DNA of 64,000 nucleotides from Lysobacter lycopersici (GTDB lineage: Bacteria; Pseudomonadota; Gammaproteobacteria; Xanthomonadales; Xanthomonadaceae), in contig NZ_CP041742.1 of NCBI RefSeq assembly GCF_007556775.1, forward strand, positions 1,502,001 through 1,566,000, in the 5' to 3' direction. Positions 40,161 through 49,300 of this stretch are shown here, piece by piece. Below the pieces are notes generated by a model. The model was not told the origin of the DNA, did no database searches, and saw only the letters and a list, made by a program, of their open reading frames with translations. The position numbers and the translations under genes were made by a program. Positions within the stretch are counted from its first letter, which is position 1; every line of letters starts with the position of its first letter.

Positions 40161-40421
40161 TCAACCACCGTTGACCGGAGGAATCACCGCGATGCGTCCA
40201 TCCGCGGGCAGCGCATCGCCATCGCGCAGCAACGCGCTTTCGCTGGCGAAGGCGGTGCTGCGCAGCAGGCCCGGCGTGCATGCGGGCCAGTGCGAGGCGG
40301 CGTGCGCGGCCAGGGCTTCGCGCGCGGCGGCGACGTTGGCGCCGTCGGCGACATCGAGTTCCAGCAACGCTTGCGGCTGGAAATCGCGGAACGGTCCGAA
40401 CAATTGCACCTGCAGTTTCAA
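40161..40421 (-). CDS. moaD: Molybdopterin synthase sulfur-carrier subunit MoaD
   Basis: MoaD is the ubiquitin-like sulfur carrier whose C-terminal glycine is thiocarboxylated. The 86-residue product opens LKLQVQLFGPFRDF and ends PPVNGG, with the essential GG terminus. The start is a TTG (40421) overlapping the moeA stop as TTGA, so translation is coupled to moeA. No ATG is available near the family start. The distance to moaE is four bases. Confidence 0.92.
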   Translation of the reverse strand: MKLQVQLFGPFRDFQPQALLELDVADGANVAAAREALAAHAASHWPACTPGLLRSTAFASESALLRDGDALPADGRIAVIPPVNGG

Positions 40422-41671
40422 GTTCCACTCCCAAGCAATGCCGCCTGCATGTGCGAAGGCGGCAGCACGTCGACCAGGGTGCCGGCGGAAACCCGTTCCC
40501 CATCTTCCGGCAACAGCATCCACACGTTCGCTTCGCGCAACGGCGCGATGCGGAACGATTCCTGCCCGCGCAGCGGCTGCACGCGCACGCCGCCATCGGC
40601 GTGGAGGCGCAGCGCCGCCTTCTGGATCGAGGCGTTGCCGGGCTTCTTGCGCGCGTCCTCCGCCAGCGGCAGGCGCCAGCGCGTTTCGTCGGGCATGCCG
40701 AGCATGCGCCGCAATGCGGCTTCGACCAGCAGGCGCTGGCCGACCGCGGTGGAGATCGGATTCCCCGGCAGGCCGAAGAACAACGCGCCCTGCGGCAAGA
40801 TCGCGAACAATTGCGGCTTGCCGGGACGCATGCGCAGCTTGTGGAACACGGTTTCCGCGCCAAGCATGGCCAGCGCTTCGGGCACGAAATCGTAGCGACC
40901 CATCGACACCGCGCCGGTGCTGATCACCGCATCGACGCCGAGCGCGAGCGCATCGCGCACTGCGGCGACGAAGGTTTCGACATCGTCCGGCAAGGTCGCA
41001 CGGCGCACGACTTCGGCGCCGGCTTCGCGCAATTTCGCTTCGAGGTAGGGCCCGTTGCTGTCGCGGATTTCGCCGGAGGCGAGTTCGCGCCACGGATCTG
41101 CGACCAGTTCGCGTCCGGTGGCGAACACCGCGACGCGCGGTTTCCTGCGTACTGCGACTTCGCGCACGCCCAACGCATCGAGCAGCATGCAGGCGAATGG
41201 GTCGAGAACGACGCCCGCCGCGAGCGCGACGGCGCCGGCGAGCATGTCTTCGCCGCCGCGGCGCACATGCTGGCCGAATGCGGCATCAGACTTGATGCGG
41301 ATGCGCGAAGGACGTTGCGCGTCGTCGCGTTCCAGCACTTCGACATCCTCGACCGGAACCACGCTGTCGAAACCATCCGGCATGCGCGCACCGGTCATGA
41401 TCTCGCAGGCTTCGCCACGGGCCGCGCGCGCGACGTCGCCGGCGGCCTGTTCGCCTTCGACCGCGAATTCGCTGCCGGCGGCAATCGCGTTTCCGTTCGC
41501 ACGCAAGGCGAAGCCGTCCATCGCCGAGTTGTCGAACGGCGGCAGCGACATCGGTGCGACCACGTCTTCGGCCAGAACGCGTCCGCGCGCGTCCGCCAGC
41601 GCGACGCGCTCCGCCGACAGCGCGCTCGATGCCGCGCGAATGCGCGCGATCGCCTCTTCGACGCCGATCAT
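40418..41671 (-). CDS. moeA: Molybdopterin molybdotransferase MoeA
   Basis: MoeA inserts molybdate into adenylylated molybdopterin. The 417-residue product has the family landmarks PPFDNSAMDGFALRA, GEACEIMTGARMPDG, VVPVEDVEVLERDD, the VISTGAVSMGRYDFVPEAL segment and GLPGNPISTAVGQRLL. Length fits MoeA (E. coli 411). Its ATG overlaps the moaC stop (ATGA) and its stop overlaps the moaD TTG. It sits in the middle of moaA-moaC-moeA-moaD-moaE. Confidence 0.95.
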   Translation of the reverse strand: MIGVEEAIARIRAASSALSAERVALADARGRVLAEDVVAPMSLPPFDNSAMDGFALRANGNAIAAGSEFAVEGEQAAGDVARAARGEACEIMTGARMPDGFDSVVPVEDVEVLERDDAQRPSRIRIKSDAAFGQHVRRGGEDMLAGAVALAAGVVLDPFACMLLDALGVREVAVRRKPRVAVFATGRELVADPWRELASGEIRDSNGPYLEAKLREAGAEVVRRATLPDDVETFVAAVRDALALGVDAVISTGAVSMGRYDFVPEALAMLGAETVFHKLRMRPGKPQLFAILPQGALFFGLPGNPISTAVGQRLLVEAALRRMLGMPDETRWRLPLAEDARKKPGNASIQKAALRLHADGGVRVQPLRGQESFRIAPLREANVWMLLPEDGERVSAGTLVDVLPPSHMQAALLGSGT

Positions 41672-42198
41672 GCCGAGGCCGGTTCCTGCGGACGGTAATG
41701 CGCCTCTTCCTCCGCGCTCATGCCGTCCGGATGCCGCCACAGGCCTTTCTTGCCGCCCTGCTTGAACAGCAGGCGCACGTTTTCGATCGCGAGCGCAGGC
41801 TGCACCGGCTTGGCCAGGTCGTAGATGGTGAGCAATGCGGCATTCACGCCGGCCAGCGCCTCCATTTCCACGCCGGTGCGCGCCTGCGTCGCGGCTTCGC
41901 AATAGACGCGGATCGCGTTGCGCTCGGGCACCGGCACGCAGCGCACGGCGACGAATTCCAGCGCCAGCGGATGGCATAGCGGCATCAACGCGCTCGCCTG
42001 CTTCGCGCCCTGCAGGCCGGCGATTTCTGCCATCGCCAGCGCATCGCCTTTCGGCAGGCGTCGTTCGACGATGGCGGCATATGCGTCGCCGGCGCGCAGT
42101 TCGCCGACTGCGACCGCGCGCCGCGCGGTGATCGCCTTGGCGCGCACGTCGGCCATGTGGAATCCGGATGTGTTCGCGGATGCGTTCGACAAACTCAA
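41668..42198 (-). CDS. moaC: Cyclic pyranopterin monophosphate synthase MoaC
   Basis: MoaC acts with MoaA to turn GTP into cyclic pyranopterin monophosphate. The product is 176 residues from a TTG at 42198. The family core is HMADVRAKAITARRAVAVGE, KGDALAMAEIAGLQGAKQAS, LMPLCHPLALEFV with the active-site His, TGVEMEALAGVNAALLTIYD and a Lys-rich GGKKGLW near the end. The TTG overlaps the moaA stop (TTGA) and gives the usual ~14 residues before HM-x-DV. Starting at the internal ATG (42156) would remove them. The region after KKG is longer than in E. coli. Confidence 0.93.
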   Translation of the reverse strand: MSLSNASANTSGFHMADVRAKAITARRAVAVGELRAGDAYAAIVERRLPKGDALAMAEIAGLQGAKQASALMPLCHPLALEFVAVRCVPVPERNAIRVYCEAATQARTGVEMEALAGVNAALLTIYDLAKPVQPALAIENVRLLFKQGGKKGLWRHPDGMSAEEEAHYRPQEPASA

Positions 42199-43178
42199 CC
42201 CCCGATGGATGCCAGGTGCGGCACCAGCCCGGTCTGGCCCTGGTGCAGGCGGTGCGCGTCGCGCTTGATGCCGAGCTGGCGCGAGATCGTGGCGCACAAG
42301 AGCTCGTGTTGAGAATCGTCCTGCAATAGCGGGCGCAGCGGAATGCCGATTTCGCCGAACAGGCACAGGCGCAGGTCGCCCTTCGCGGTCACGCGCAGGC
42401 GATTGCAGCTGGCGCAGAAATCGCGCGCGTAGGGCGCGATCACGCCGATGCGCCCGGCGTAATCCGGATGCGCGTATTCGATCGCAGGCCCGGCATCGGC
42501 CGCGCGCGGCTGCGCGCGCCAGCCGGCGGCTTCGAGTTGCGATTGCAGGGCTTCGGCGCGGACGTGGTGGCGTTCGAAATAGTCGCGATTGTCGCCGGTC
42601 TGCATCAGCTCGATGAAGCGGATGGCGATGTCGCGTTCGCGCAGGTAATCGAGCCACGCCGGAAGCTGCTCGTCGTTCAGGCCGCGCAGCAGCACCGCGT
42701 TGAGTTTGACCGCATCGAAGCCAAGGCCAAGCGCGTCCTCGACACCGGCGAGGATGTCGTCGAGGCGGTCGTGACCGGTGATGGCGGCGAAGCGTTCGCG
42801 GTCGAGGCTGTCGACGCTCACGTTCAAGGCGGTCAGCCCCGCGGCGCGCCAGTCGCGCACCTGCCTGCGCAGCAGCACGCCATTGGTCGTCATCGCGATC
42901 TTTTCGATCTCCGGCACCGACGCGGCCAGCGCGATGACATCGACCAGATCCTTGCGCAGCGTCGGTTCGCCGCCGGTCAGGCGCAGCTTGCGCATGCCGA
43001 GCGCGGCGAACGCGCGCAGCAGGCGTTCGATTTCCGGCAGCGACAACAGCGACGGCTGCCCGTGCGCGGCGTGGTGGCCGTCGGGCAGGCAGTAGCCGCA
43101 GCGGAAGTTGCAGGCTTCCAGCAGCGACAGCCGCAGGTACGGAAAGCTGCGACCGAAACGGTCGGCCAGCATCGCCAT
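42195..43178 (-). CDS. moaA: GTP 3',8-cyclase MoaA
   Basis: MoaA is the radical-SAM enzyme that starts molybdenum cofactor synthesis by rearranging GTP. The 327-residue product has the N-terminal cluster motif CNFRCGYC (CxxxCxxC) and the SAM-binding [15 protein letters not shown]. The C-terminal second-cluster cysteines are in [20 protein letters not shown]. The usual C-terminal GG is present (SIGG). It is the first gene of the operon, divergent from queD across a 214-base gap that should hold both promoters. The start at 43178 is an ATG; 43172 is also possible. Confidence 0.95.
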   Translation of the reverse strand: MAMLADRFGRSFPYLRLSLLEACNFRCGYCLPDGHHAAHGQPSLLSLPEIERLLRAFAALGMRKLRLTGGEPTLRKDLVDVIALAASVPEIEKIAMTTNGVLLRRQVRDWRAAGLTALNVSVDSLDRERFAAITGHDRLDDILAGVEDALGLGFDAVKLNAVLLRGLNDEQLPAWLDYLRERDIAIRFIELMQTGDNRDYFERHHVRAEALQSQLEAAGWRAQPRAADAGPAIEYAHPDYAGRIGVIAPYARDFCASCNRLRVTAKGDLRLCLFGEIGIPLRPLLQDDSQHELLCATISRQLGIKRDAHRLHQGQTGLVPHLASIGG

Positions 43179-43392
43179 CAACCAACTCCTGTCCAGGGCG
43201 CGTCCTGCGCGGGTGGCGATGGCGTTTCCCCCATCGCCCGGCGGCCTCGCGGGCCACGGCCGCGCGCCATGCCCGGCCGGGCGCAGGCGAAGCGGCTTCG
43301 GAGCGTCGCCGGCGCGAACCGGCGACGTCGCCAGTTTACGCCGCGGGCGCGAACGCGGCGTATCCTGCGCGCCCCGCATTCGCGACACGCGC

Positions 43393-43758
43393 ATGGACAT
43401 CTTCAAGGTCTTCACCCTCGAGGCCGCGCACCGGCTGCCGAACGTGCCGCCGGGGCACAAGTGCGCGCGCCTGCACGGGCATTCGTTCCGGGTGGAGATC
43501 CATGTGCGCGGCGAACCGGGCGCCGACAGCGGCTGGGTGATGGATTTCGCCGAGCTCAAGGCCGCGTTCAAGCCGCTGTACGAACAGCTCGACCACCATT
43601 ACCTCAACGAGGTGCCCGGCCTCGAGAACCCGACCAGCGAACGGCTGGCGGCCTGGATCTGGGAGCACCTGGCCCCATCGCTGCCCCTGCTGGCCGAGGT
43701 CGTGGTCCACGAAACCTGCACCTCGGGCTGCCGTTACCGCGGGCCCGGCGCGGTCTGA
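43393..43758 (+). CDS. queD: 6-carboxytetrahydropterin synthase QueD
   Basis: QueD converts dihydroneopterin triphosphate to 6-carboxytetrahydropterin in queuosine synthesis. The 121-residue product has the zinc-binding histidines in [11 protein letters not shown] and [13 protein letters not shown], a cysteine in [10 protein letters not shown] at the expected catalytic position, and the C-terminal [16 protein letters not shown] and [13 protein letters not shown]. Length matches the QueD (6-pyruvoyltetrahydropterin synthase-like) family. It is a single gene divergent from moaA. queC, queE and queF are not in this window. Confidence 0.93.
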   Translation: MDIFKVFTLEAAHRLPNVPPGHKCARLHGHSFRVEIHVRGEPGADSGWVMDFAELKAAFKPLYEQLDHHYLNEVPGLENPTSERLAAWIWEHLAPSLPLLAEVVVHETCTSGCRYRGPGAV

Positions 43759-43818
43759 TCCACGTAACCATCTGTTCTGAAAGGGAAAACCGCTTTCCCT
43801 GAATCGCGTTCCCATGGC

Positions 43819-43850
43819 TTGTTGCATTGCAACAAAAGTGGCGCTATGCT
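43819..43850 (+). promoter_or_regulatory. Phasin gene promoter with overlapping palindrome
   Basis: TTGCAT (43822-43827), 17 bases, TATGCT (43845-43850) make a plausible sigma-70 promoter. The -35 box lies inside the perfect palindrome TTGTTGCATTGCAACAA (43819-43835). A GCA/TGC palindrome over the promoter resembles operators of PhaR-type phasin repressors; that link is inference. Confidence 0.6.
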
Positions 43851-43897
43851 GCACCGCACAAACCGGCAATCCCGCCGGCGCCACGCAGGAATCCGCC

Positions 43898-44293
43898 ATG
43901 TACACGATCAACGATCAATTCGCCAAGGCGTCGCGCCAGTTCGCCGACAACGCCGCCCAGGCCAACCGCCTCCTGCTGCAGAACGCCGAGAACGCGTTCG
44001 CGCTGCAGCTGGCCACCCTCGAAGAGAACACCAACGCCGCCTTTGCCTTCATCGGTGAAGTGGTCGAGGCCCGCGATTTCGACGCGCTCAAGACCGTGTG
44101 GCCGAAGGGCCTGCAGGTCGCGCGCGAGTCCGCCGAGCGCAACGTGGGCACCGCCCAGGAAGTCTTCGGCAACACGCTGAAGGCGGGCGAGGCCATCGGC
44201 CGCATCGCCAAGGGCCAGTTCGAAACCGCCGCCGCGGAAGTCCAGGCCGAAGTCGGCAAGGCGACCAAGGCCGCCAAGAAGGCGACCCGCTAA
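43898..44293 (+). CDS. Phasin family protein
   Basis: A 131-residue amphipathic helical protein (MYTINDQFAKASRQFADNAA) ending in a Lys/Ala-rich tail (GKATKAAKKATR). It shows the phasin pattern: an N-terminal FAKASRQF-like entry, a central LATLEENTNAAFAFIGEVVEAR, and the AERNVGTAQEVFGNTLKAGE region. Phasins coat polyhydroxyalkanoate granules and regulate their size. No PHA synthase gene lies in the window, so granule formation is not shown. The ATG at 43898 follows the promoter above. A strong terminator follows the gene. Confidence 0.85.
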   Translation: MYTINDQFAKASRQFADNAAQANRLLLQNAENAFALQLATLEENTNAAFAFIGEVVEARDFDALKTVWPKGLQVARESAERNVGTAQEVFGNTLKAGEAIGRIAKGQFETAAAEVQAEVGKATKAAKKATR

Positions 44294-44346
44294 GTCTCTC
44301 TCCCCAAGGAATCGCGCGGTCTCCCCCGAGCCGTGCATCCGTGGTG

Positions 44347-44377
44347 ACCCGGCAGCGCGAGCTGCCGGGTTTTTTTG
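44347..44377 (+). terminator. Rho-independent terminator after the phasin gene
   Basis: ACCCGGCAGC (44347-44356), loop GCGA and GCTGCCGGGT (44361-44370) form a perfect 10-bp stem followed by T6. Confidence 0.92.
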
Positions 44378-44393
44378 TGGCTGCCGATTTCCA

Positions 44394-44468
44394 TGTCCGC
44401 TTTCCGCCCCATTCCACGCATAAGCGGAAAACCCGCCATGCCGGCGGGATCATCGAACGGGGAAATCC
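44394..44468 (+). repeat. Conserved leader 1, before the first secreted paralogue
   Basis: About 75 bases repeated before each of three paralogous genes. A CCGCTT/AAGCGG stem (44397-44402 with 44422-44427), then CCCGCC/GGCGGG, then ATCGAACGGGGAAATCC directly before the ATG, which includes the ribosome-binding site. It begins 17 bases after the phasin terminator. Confidence 0.8.
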
Positions 44469-45029
44469 ATGCGCAACTTTCGACTTCCTGCCGTGCTTGC
44501 CGGCCTCATGGGGGCCTGTGGCATGGCGACTACCCCAACGGCCGATGCGAACACCCTGTCCCTGTACATGACCGTGCAAGGCGCGAGCTGCCAATTGAGC
44601 ATCCCCACCACCAATACCGGCGTGCGCCCCAAGGCCATCGGTTTCCGCAACGAATCGACCACCACCGGCAACTTCGTGATTTGCCCGGTGTCATCGCCTA
44701 CGGATCAGGGCGGGACTACCTTCGGCCCATTCGATTTGGTGGCGATCGTCATCCACAGCATGGACGGCATGGCGCACAACGTGAGCTGCACCGCGGTCAC
44801 GGGCCAAGGCCTCAATCCCGGCTATCCGTTGGTCTATTCGTCCAAGACCGTCGAAGTGCCAGCCGATGCGAGTCTGGCCGGTAGCGCCTCTTGGTTATCC
44901 GATGATTTCGGCCAGCCGGGCACCACACAGATCAAGGGAAGCTCCTGGACCACCATTACCTGCAATCTTCCACCGCAAGCCGAAATCAGATACATCCGTG
45001 CGCGCTACAACTTCGAAATCGGCAACTGA
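44469..45029 (+). CDS. Secreted four-cysteine protein, paralogue 1
   Basis: A 186-residue product with a signal peptide (cleavage near residue 28) and a mature domain I do not recognise. Four mature cysteines (C41, C72, C107, C165) are shared by all three tandem paralogues, suggesting two disulfides. The most conserved block runs from C41 (CQLSIPTTNTGVRPK) through GFRNESTTTGNFVICP to residue 73. The C-terminal ITCNLPPQAEIRYI and NFEIGN are also shared. Probably a periplasmic or extracellular beta-rich protein. The paralogues have diverged in their middles, so a binding role with varied specificity is possible. Confidence 0.75.
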   Translation: MRNFRLPAVLAGLMGACGMATTPTADANTLSLYMTVQGASCQLSIPTTNTGVRPKAIGFRNESTTTGNFVICPVSSPTDQGGTTFGPFDLVAIVIHSMDGMAHNVSCTAVTGQGLNPGYPLVYSSKTVEVPADASLAGSASWLSDDFGQPGTTQIKGSSWTTITCNLPPQAEIRYIRARYNFEIGN

Positions 45030-45043
45030 TCGCGCGCGAGGCG

Positions 45044-45117
45044 TGTCCGCTTTCGACCCCGTTTCCCGCATAGGTGGAAAACCCGCCATTCCGGCCGGGC
45101 GATCGAACGGGGAATCC
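45044..45117 (+). repeat. Conserved leader 2
   Basis: Second copy of the leader. The first stem is CCGCTT with AGGTGG, so pairing survives through G-T pairs despite base changes. The ATCGAACGGGGAATCC end, next to the ATG, is retained. Confidence 0.8.
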
Positions 45118-45675
45118 ATGCGCCATCTTCGACTTCCTGCCGCGCTTGCCGGCTTTGTTGCGATCCATGGCTTGGTGGCCGTGCCCGCAGCCACGGCTGC
45201 CGAGGCCCTGCAAACCATGGTGGTCCCGGGAGCCACTTGCCAACTGAGCATCCCCACCACGAATACCGGGGTGCGGCCGAAGGCGACCGGTTTCCGCAAC
45301 GAATCGACCACGACCAGCAACTTCGTGATTTGTCCGTTGGTCACGCCCACGGTGCGGAGCGCCAATGCCAACCCGCTTGCGAACGGATACATCATTCTCT
45401 CGTCGCTCGACGGGCAGGCCCACAGCGTGAGTTGCACCGCCGTCGTGGGTTTGGGGGGAAACGTCGTCTTCCCGGCCAAATACTCGACCAAGAGCATCGC
45501 CATACCTGCTGCGACCGACGATTCTGTTTCCGGAAGCTGGACGCTTGCCGATTTCGGTCAATCCTCCGGCGACTCGATCGATGGAAGCGCATGGTTCTCC
45601 GTTACCTGCAATCTCCCGCCGCAGGTGCAGATCCAAAGCTTGCAGGGAAACTATTACGCCGAAATCGGCGACTGA
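45118..45675 (+). CDS. Secreted four-cysteine protein, paralogue 2
   Basis: A 185-residue paralogue (signal peptide MRHLRLPAALAGFVAIHGLV onward, cleavage near residue 28). Residues 41-73 are almost identical to paralogue 1, and cysteines lie at 41, 72, 106 and 164. The central part differs in sequence and length (SANANPLANGYIILSSLDGQ). It ends YYAEIGD. The gene is followed by a strong terminator and a third leader, so each paralogue looks like its own transcription unit or a semi-independent segment of one. Confidence 0.75.
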   Translation: MRHLRLPAALAGFVAIHGLVAVPAATAAEALQTMVVPGATCQLSIPTTNTGVRPKATGFRNESTTTSNFVICPLVTPTVRSANANPLANGYIILSSLDGQAHSVSCTAVVGLGGNVVFPAKYSTKSIAIPAATDDSVSGSWTLADFGQSSGDSIDGSAWFSVTCNLPPQVQIQSLQGNYYAEIGD

Positions 45676-45690
45676 CGGTTCGTGTGTCAC

Positions 45691-45720
45691 GAAAAAGGGC
45701 GTCTTGCGGCGCCCTTTTTC
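45691..45720 (+). terminator. Terminator between paralogues 2 and 3
   Basis: GAAAAAGGGCG (45691-45701), loop TCTTGCGG and CGCCCTTTTTC (45710-45720): an 11-bp perfect stem with A and T runs. Confidence 0.85.
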
Positions 45721-45729
45721 GTCCGGGCA

Positions 45730-45803
45730 TGTCCGCTTTCCGCCCCATTCCTCGCATAAGCGGAAAACCCGCCATTCCGGCCGGGTGATCGAACGGGGAA
45801 TCC
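45730..45803 (+). repeat. Conserved leader 3
   Basis: Third copy of the leader, nearly identical to copies 1 and 2, with CCGCTT/AAGCGG intact and ATCGAACGGGGAATCC before the ATG. It starts 9 bases after a strong terminator, so it probably includes or adjoins a promoter. Confidence 0.8.
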
Positions 45804-46331
45804 ATGCGCCATCTTCGACTTTCCGCCGCGCTCGCCGGCGTCGTGGCGGTCTGCGTCCTGGCAACCAGTCCCGAAACCAGCGCCGCCACGGTCATCAGTC
45901 TCCAGCACGCGCCTGGATCCGTGTGCCAACTGAGCATTCCCACCACTGATACCGGCGTGCGCCCCAAAGCCACCGGCTTCCGCAATGAATCGACGACGAC
46001 CGGCAATTTCGTGATCTGTCCGTTGGTCAGCCCGATGGCCACCGGCAGCGATGCCTTCACGTTCGTTAATCTCTCGCTGCTCTCACTCGATGGCCAGTCC
46101 CATGACGTCGCCTGCAGCGCCGTCGCCAACGCCATCTCCCCCGCATATTCGTCCAAGACGATTTCCGTGAATGCTTCCGGGGGCTCGTATCAGTGGAGTG
46201 CTTCCGATTTCGGCGAAACATTCGGGAGCCCGATCATTGGCAGCCAGGAGATGTCGATCACTTGCTTGCTGCCGCCCCAGGCAGCCATCCGGTCCGTGGG
46301 GGCTTACTACAATCGCGAAATCGGCAATTGA
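45804..46331 (+). CDS. Secreted four-cysteine protein, paralogue 3
   Basis: A 175-residue paralogue (signal peptide MRHLRLSAALAGVVAVCVLA onward). Conserved block C41-P73 reads CQLSIPTTDTGVRPK then GFRNESTTTGNFVICP; cysteines lie at 41, 72, 104 and 154. The middle is shorter than in the other two. It ends YYNREIGN. A bidirectional terminator separates it from the convergent efflux operon. Family function is unknown. Confidence 0.75.
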   Translation: MRHLRLSAALAGVVAVCVLATSPETSAATVISLQHAPGSVCQLSIPTTDTGVRPKATGFRNESTTTGNFVICPLVSPMATGSDAFTFVNLSLLSLDGQSHDVACSAVANAISPAYSSKTISVNASGGSYQWSASDFGETFGSPIIGSQEMSITCLLPPQAAIRSVGAYYNREIGN

Positions 46332-46348
46332 TTCCATGCGATGCACGT

Positions 46349-46376
46349 GAAAAGGGCGCCTTTCGGCGCCCTTTTC
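46349..46376. terminator. Bidirectional terminator
   Basis: GAAAAGGGCGCC (46349-46360), loop TTTC and GGCGCCCTTTTC (46365-46376) form a perfect 12-bp stem with A and T runs on both sides. It serves paralogue 3 on the plus strand and the RND permease gene on the minus strand. Confidence 0.92.
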
Positions 46377-46385
46377 TTCTCGAAC

Positions 46386-49300
46386 TCAAAGCGTCGATTC
46401 GCGGTGTTCGCCCGCGGGCGGCGCGTCGAGCTTGTCGCCCAGCAGCTTGCGCACGGTGGTGTAGAACACCGGGATGAACAGCAGGCCGAGGAAGGTCGCG
46501 GCGAGCATGCCGCCGATCACGCCGGTACCGATGGCGTGGCGCGCGTTGGCGCCGGCACCGCTGGAAATCGCCAGCGGCGTCACGCCCATGATGAACGCGA
46601 GCGAGGTCATCAGGATCGGGCGCAAGCGCAGCTTCGCCGCCTCGACCACCGCCTGCCCCAGCGGCTTGCCGGCATTGCGTTCCTGGATCGCGAATTCGAC
46701 GATCAGGATCGCGTTCTTCGCCGCGAGACCGATGACGGTGATCAGGCCGATCTTGAAGTAGATGTCGTTCGGCAGGCCGCGCAGCATCGACAGCAGCACC
46801 GCGCCGAGGATGCCGATCGGCACCACCAGCAACACCGACACCGGCACCGACCAGCTTTCGTACAGCGCGGCAAGGCACAGGAACACGACCACGATCGACA
46901 GCACCATCAGCAGCGTGGTCTGCCCGGCCGACAGCAATTCCTGGTGCGATTGCCCGGCCCAGTCGTAGCCGAAGCCCGGCGGCAGGTCGGTGTCGACGAT
47001 CTTCTGCATCGCGTTCATCGCCTGGCCGGAGCTGTAGCCCGCCGCCTGCTGGCCGACGATTTCCACCGCCGCGAAACCGTTGTAACGGGTGAGCGTCGGT
47101 TCGGCGACCGTCCATTGCGAATGCACGACGTTCGACAGCGGGATCATCGTCGGCACGCCGTCGGCGTCGGTGGTCTGCGCCGGCGTGTAAAAGTGGTCGA
47201 GCGATTCCGGGCCGGTGCGGTAGGCCGCATCGGCCTGCATCGTCACCCGCTTCACCCGGCCGCCCTGCACGAAGTCGTTGACGTACACCGGCGCCAGCAT
47301 CAACTGGATCGCGCTGTAGATGTCGCCGACCGACAGGCCCATCGACTGCGCCTGCACGCGGTCGACGTCGAGCTTGAGCTGCGGCGACGGCGCGAGCGAG
47401 TTCGGGCGCACGCCCATCAGCGACTTGTCCTGCGCGGCCTTGCCGAGCAGCGTGCCCATCGCACCAGCAAGCGCATCGCGGCCGGCGCCGCTGCGATCCT
47501 GCAGGTACATGTCGAAGCCACCGAACTGGCCGAGGCCGTTCACCGTCGGCAGATTGATGACGAAGATCTGCGCGTCGCGGATGCCGAACAGCGCCATGTT
47601 CGCCTTCTGGATGAACTCGCTGGCGGTGGTCTTGCGTTCGCTCCACGGCTTGAGCTTGATGAACGCCATGCCGACGTTCTCGCCCTGGCCGACGAAGCTG
47701 AAGCCGGCCACCTGCATCATGCCTTCGTAGCCATCCTGCTTCTCGATGGCCGCGCGCACCTGCTCGAACACCGCGTCGGTGCGGCGCAAGGTTGCGCCCG
47801 GCGGCAGCTGCACGATGGCCAGCGCATAGCCCTGGTCTTCCTCGGGCAGGAAGCTGCCGGGCATCTTCCAGAACAGGAAGCCGCACAGCAGCGCCAGCGC
47901 CGCGAACACCGCCATCCAGCGCGGCGCATGCCGCACCGCGCCGGTGATGTGGCCGACGTAGGTCTTGCCGAGCCGGTCGTAGAGGCGGTTGAACGCGCGG
48001 AAGATCGGGTTGCGGCTGTCGTGGTGCGCGGTCGGCTTGAGCAGGTTCGCGCACAGCGCCGGGGTGAAGCCGAGGGCGAGGAACGCGGAGAACACCATCG
48101 CCATCGCGATCGTCAGCGCGAACTGCTTGTACACCGCGCCGGCGCTGCCGGCCTGCAGCGCGCTGGGCACGAACACCGCGGCCAAAACAATCGTGATCGC
48201 GATCACCGCGCCGCTGATCTGGTGCATGGCCTTGCGCGTGGCTTCCTTCGGCGACAGGCCTTCCTCGGTCATGATGCGTTCGACGTTCTCGATCACCACG
48301 ATCGCGTCGTCGACCACGATGCCGATCGCCAGCACCATGCCGAACAGCGACAACTGGTTGATGGTGAAGCCGATGAGGTACATGCCGAGGAAGGTGCCCA
48401 GCAGCGCCACCGGGATCACCAGCGTCGGGATCAGCGTCGCGCGGATGTTCTGCAGGAACAGCAGCATCACCAGGAACACCAGCACCACCGCCTCGGCGAG
48501 GGTCTTCACCACTTCCTCGACCGACAACCGTACGAAGTCGGAACTGTCGTAAGGCGAGAACCACTGCACGCCCTCGGGGAAACTCGGCGCCAGTTCGTTC
48601 ATCCGCTCCTTCACCGCCGCCGCCACCGCCAGCGCGTTCGCGCCCGGCGCGAGCTGCACCGCGAAGCCCGCCGCCGGCTGCCCGCTCCACTTCAGGTCGA
48701 AGCTGTGCGCGGAACCGCCGAGCTCGACCCGCGCCACGTCCTTGAGCCGCACCGCGGCGCCGTTGGCGTCGGTGCGCAGCAGGATCCCTTCGAATTCCTG
48801 CGGCGTGGAGAAGCGTCCTTCCGCGGACACGGTCGCGGTGAACATCTGCGTGTCGGGCGATGGTTCGCTACCGACCTGGCCGGCCGAGAACTGCACGTTC
48901 TGCCCACGCACCGCGGCCAGCACCTGCGAGGCGGACAGGCCGTACGCGCGCAGCTTGTCCGGGTTGAGCCAGATGTTCATCGCATATTCGCCGCCGAACA
49001 GCTGGGTGCTGCCGACGCCGGGCACGCGCGCGATCTGGTCGAGCACGCGCGAGGCGAGCAGGTCGGACAGTTCGTCCTTGCCGATCGCCGGGTTCGACGA
49101 CTTCAGCGCGACCACCAACAGGAAGCCGGAGTTCGCCTTCGCCACCGTGACGCCCTGCTGCACCACGTCGGTGGGCAGGCGCGGGGTCGCCTGCGACACC
49201 TTGTTCTGCACCTGCATCTGCGCGATGTCGGGATCGGTGCCGGGCTTGAAGGTGATGTTGATCGAGCTGCCGCCGTTCGAGCCCGACGAGGAACTGAAGT

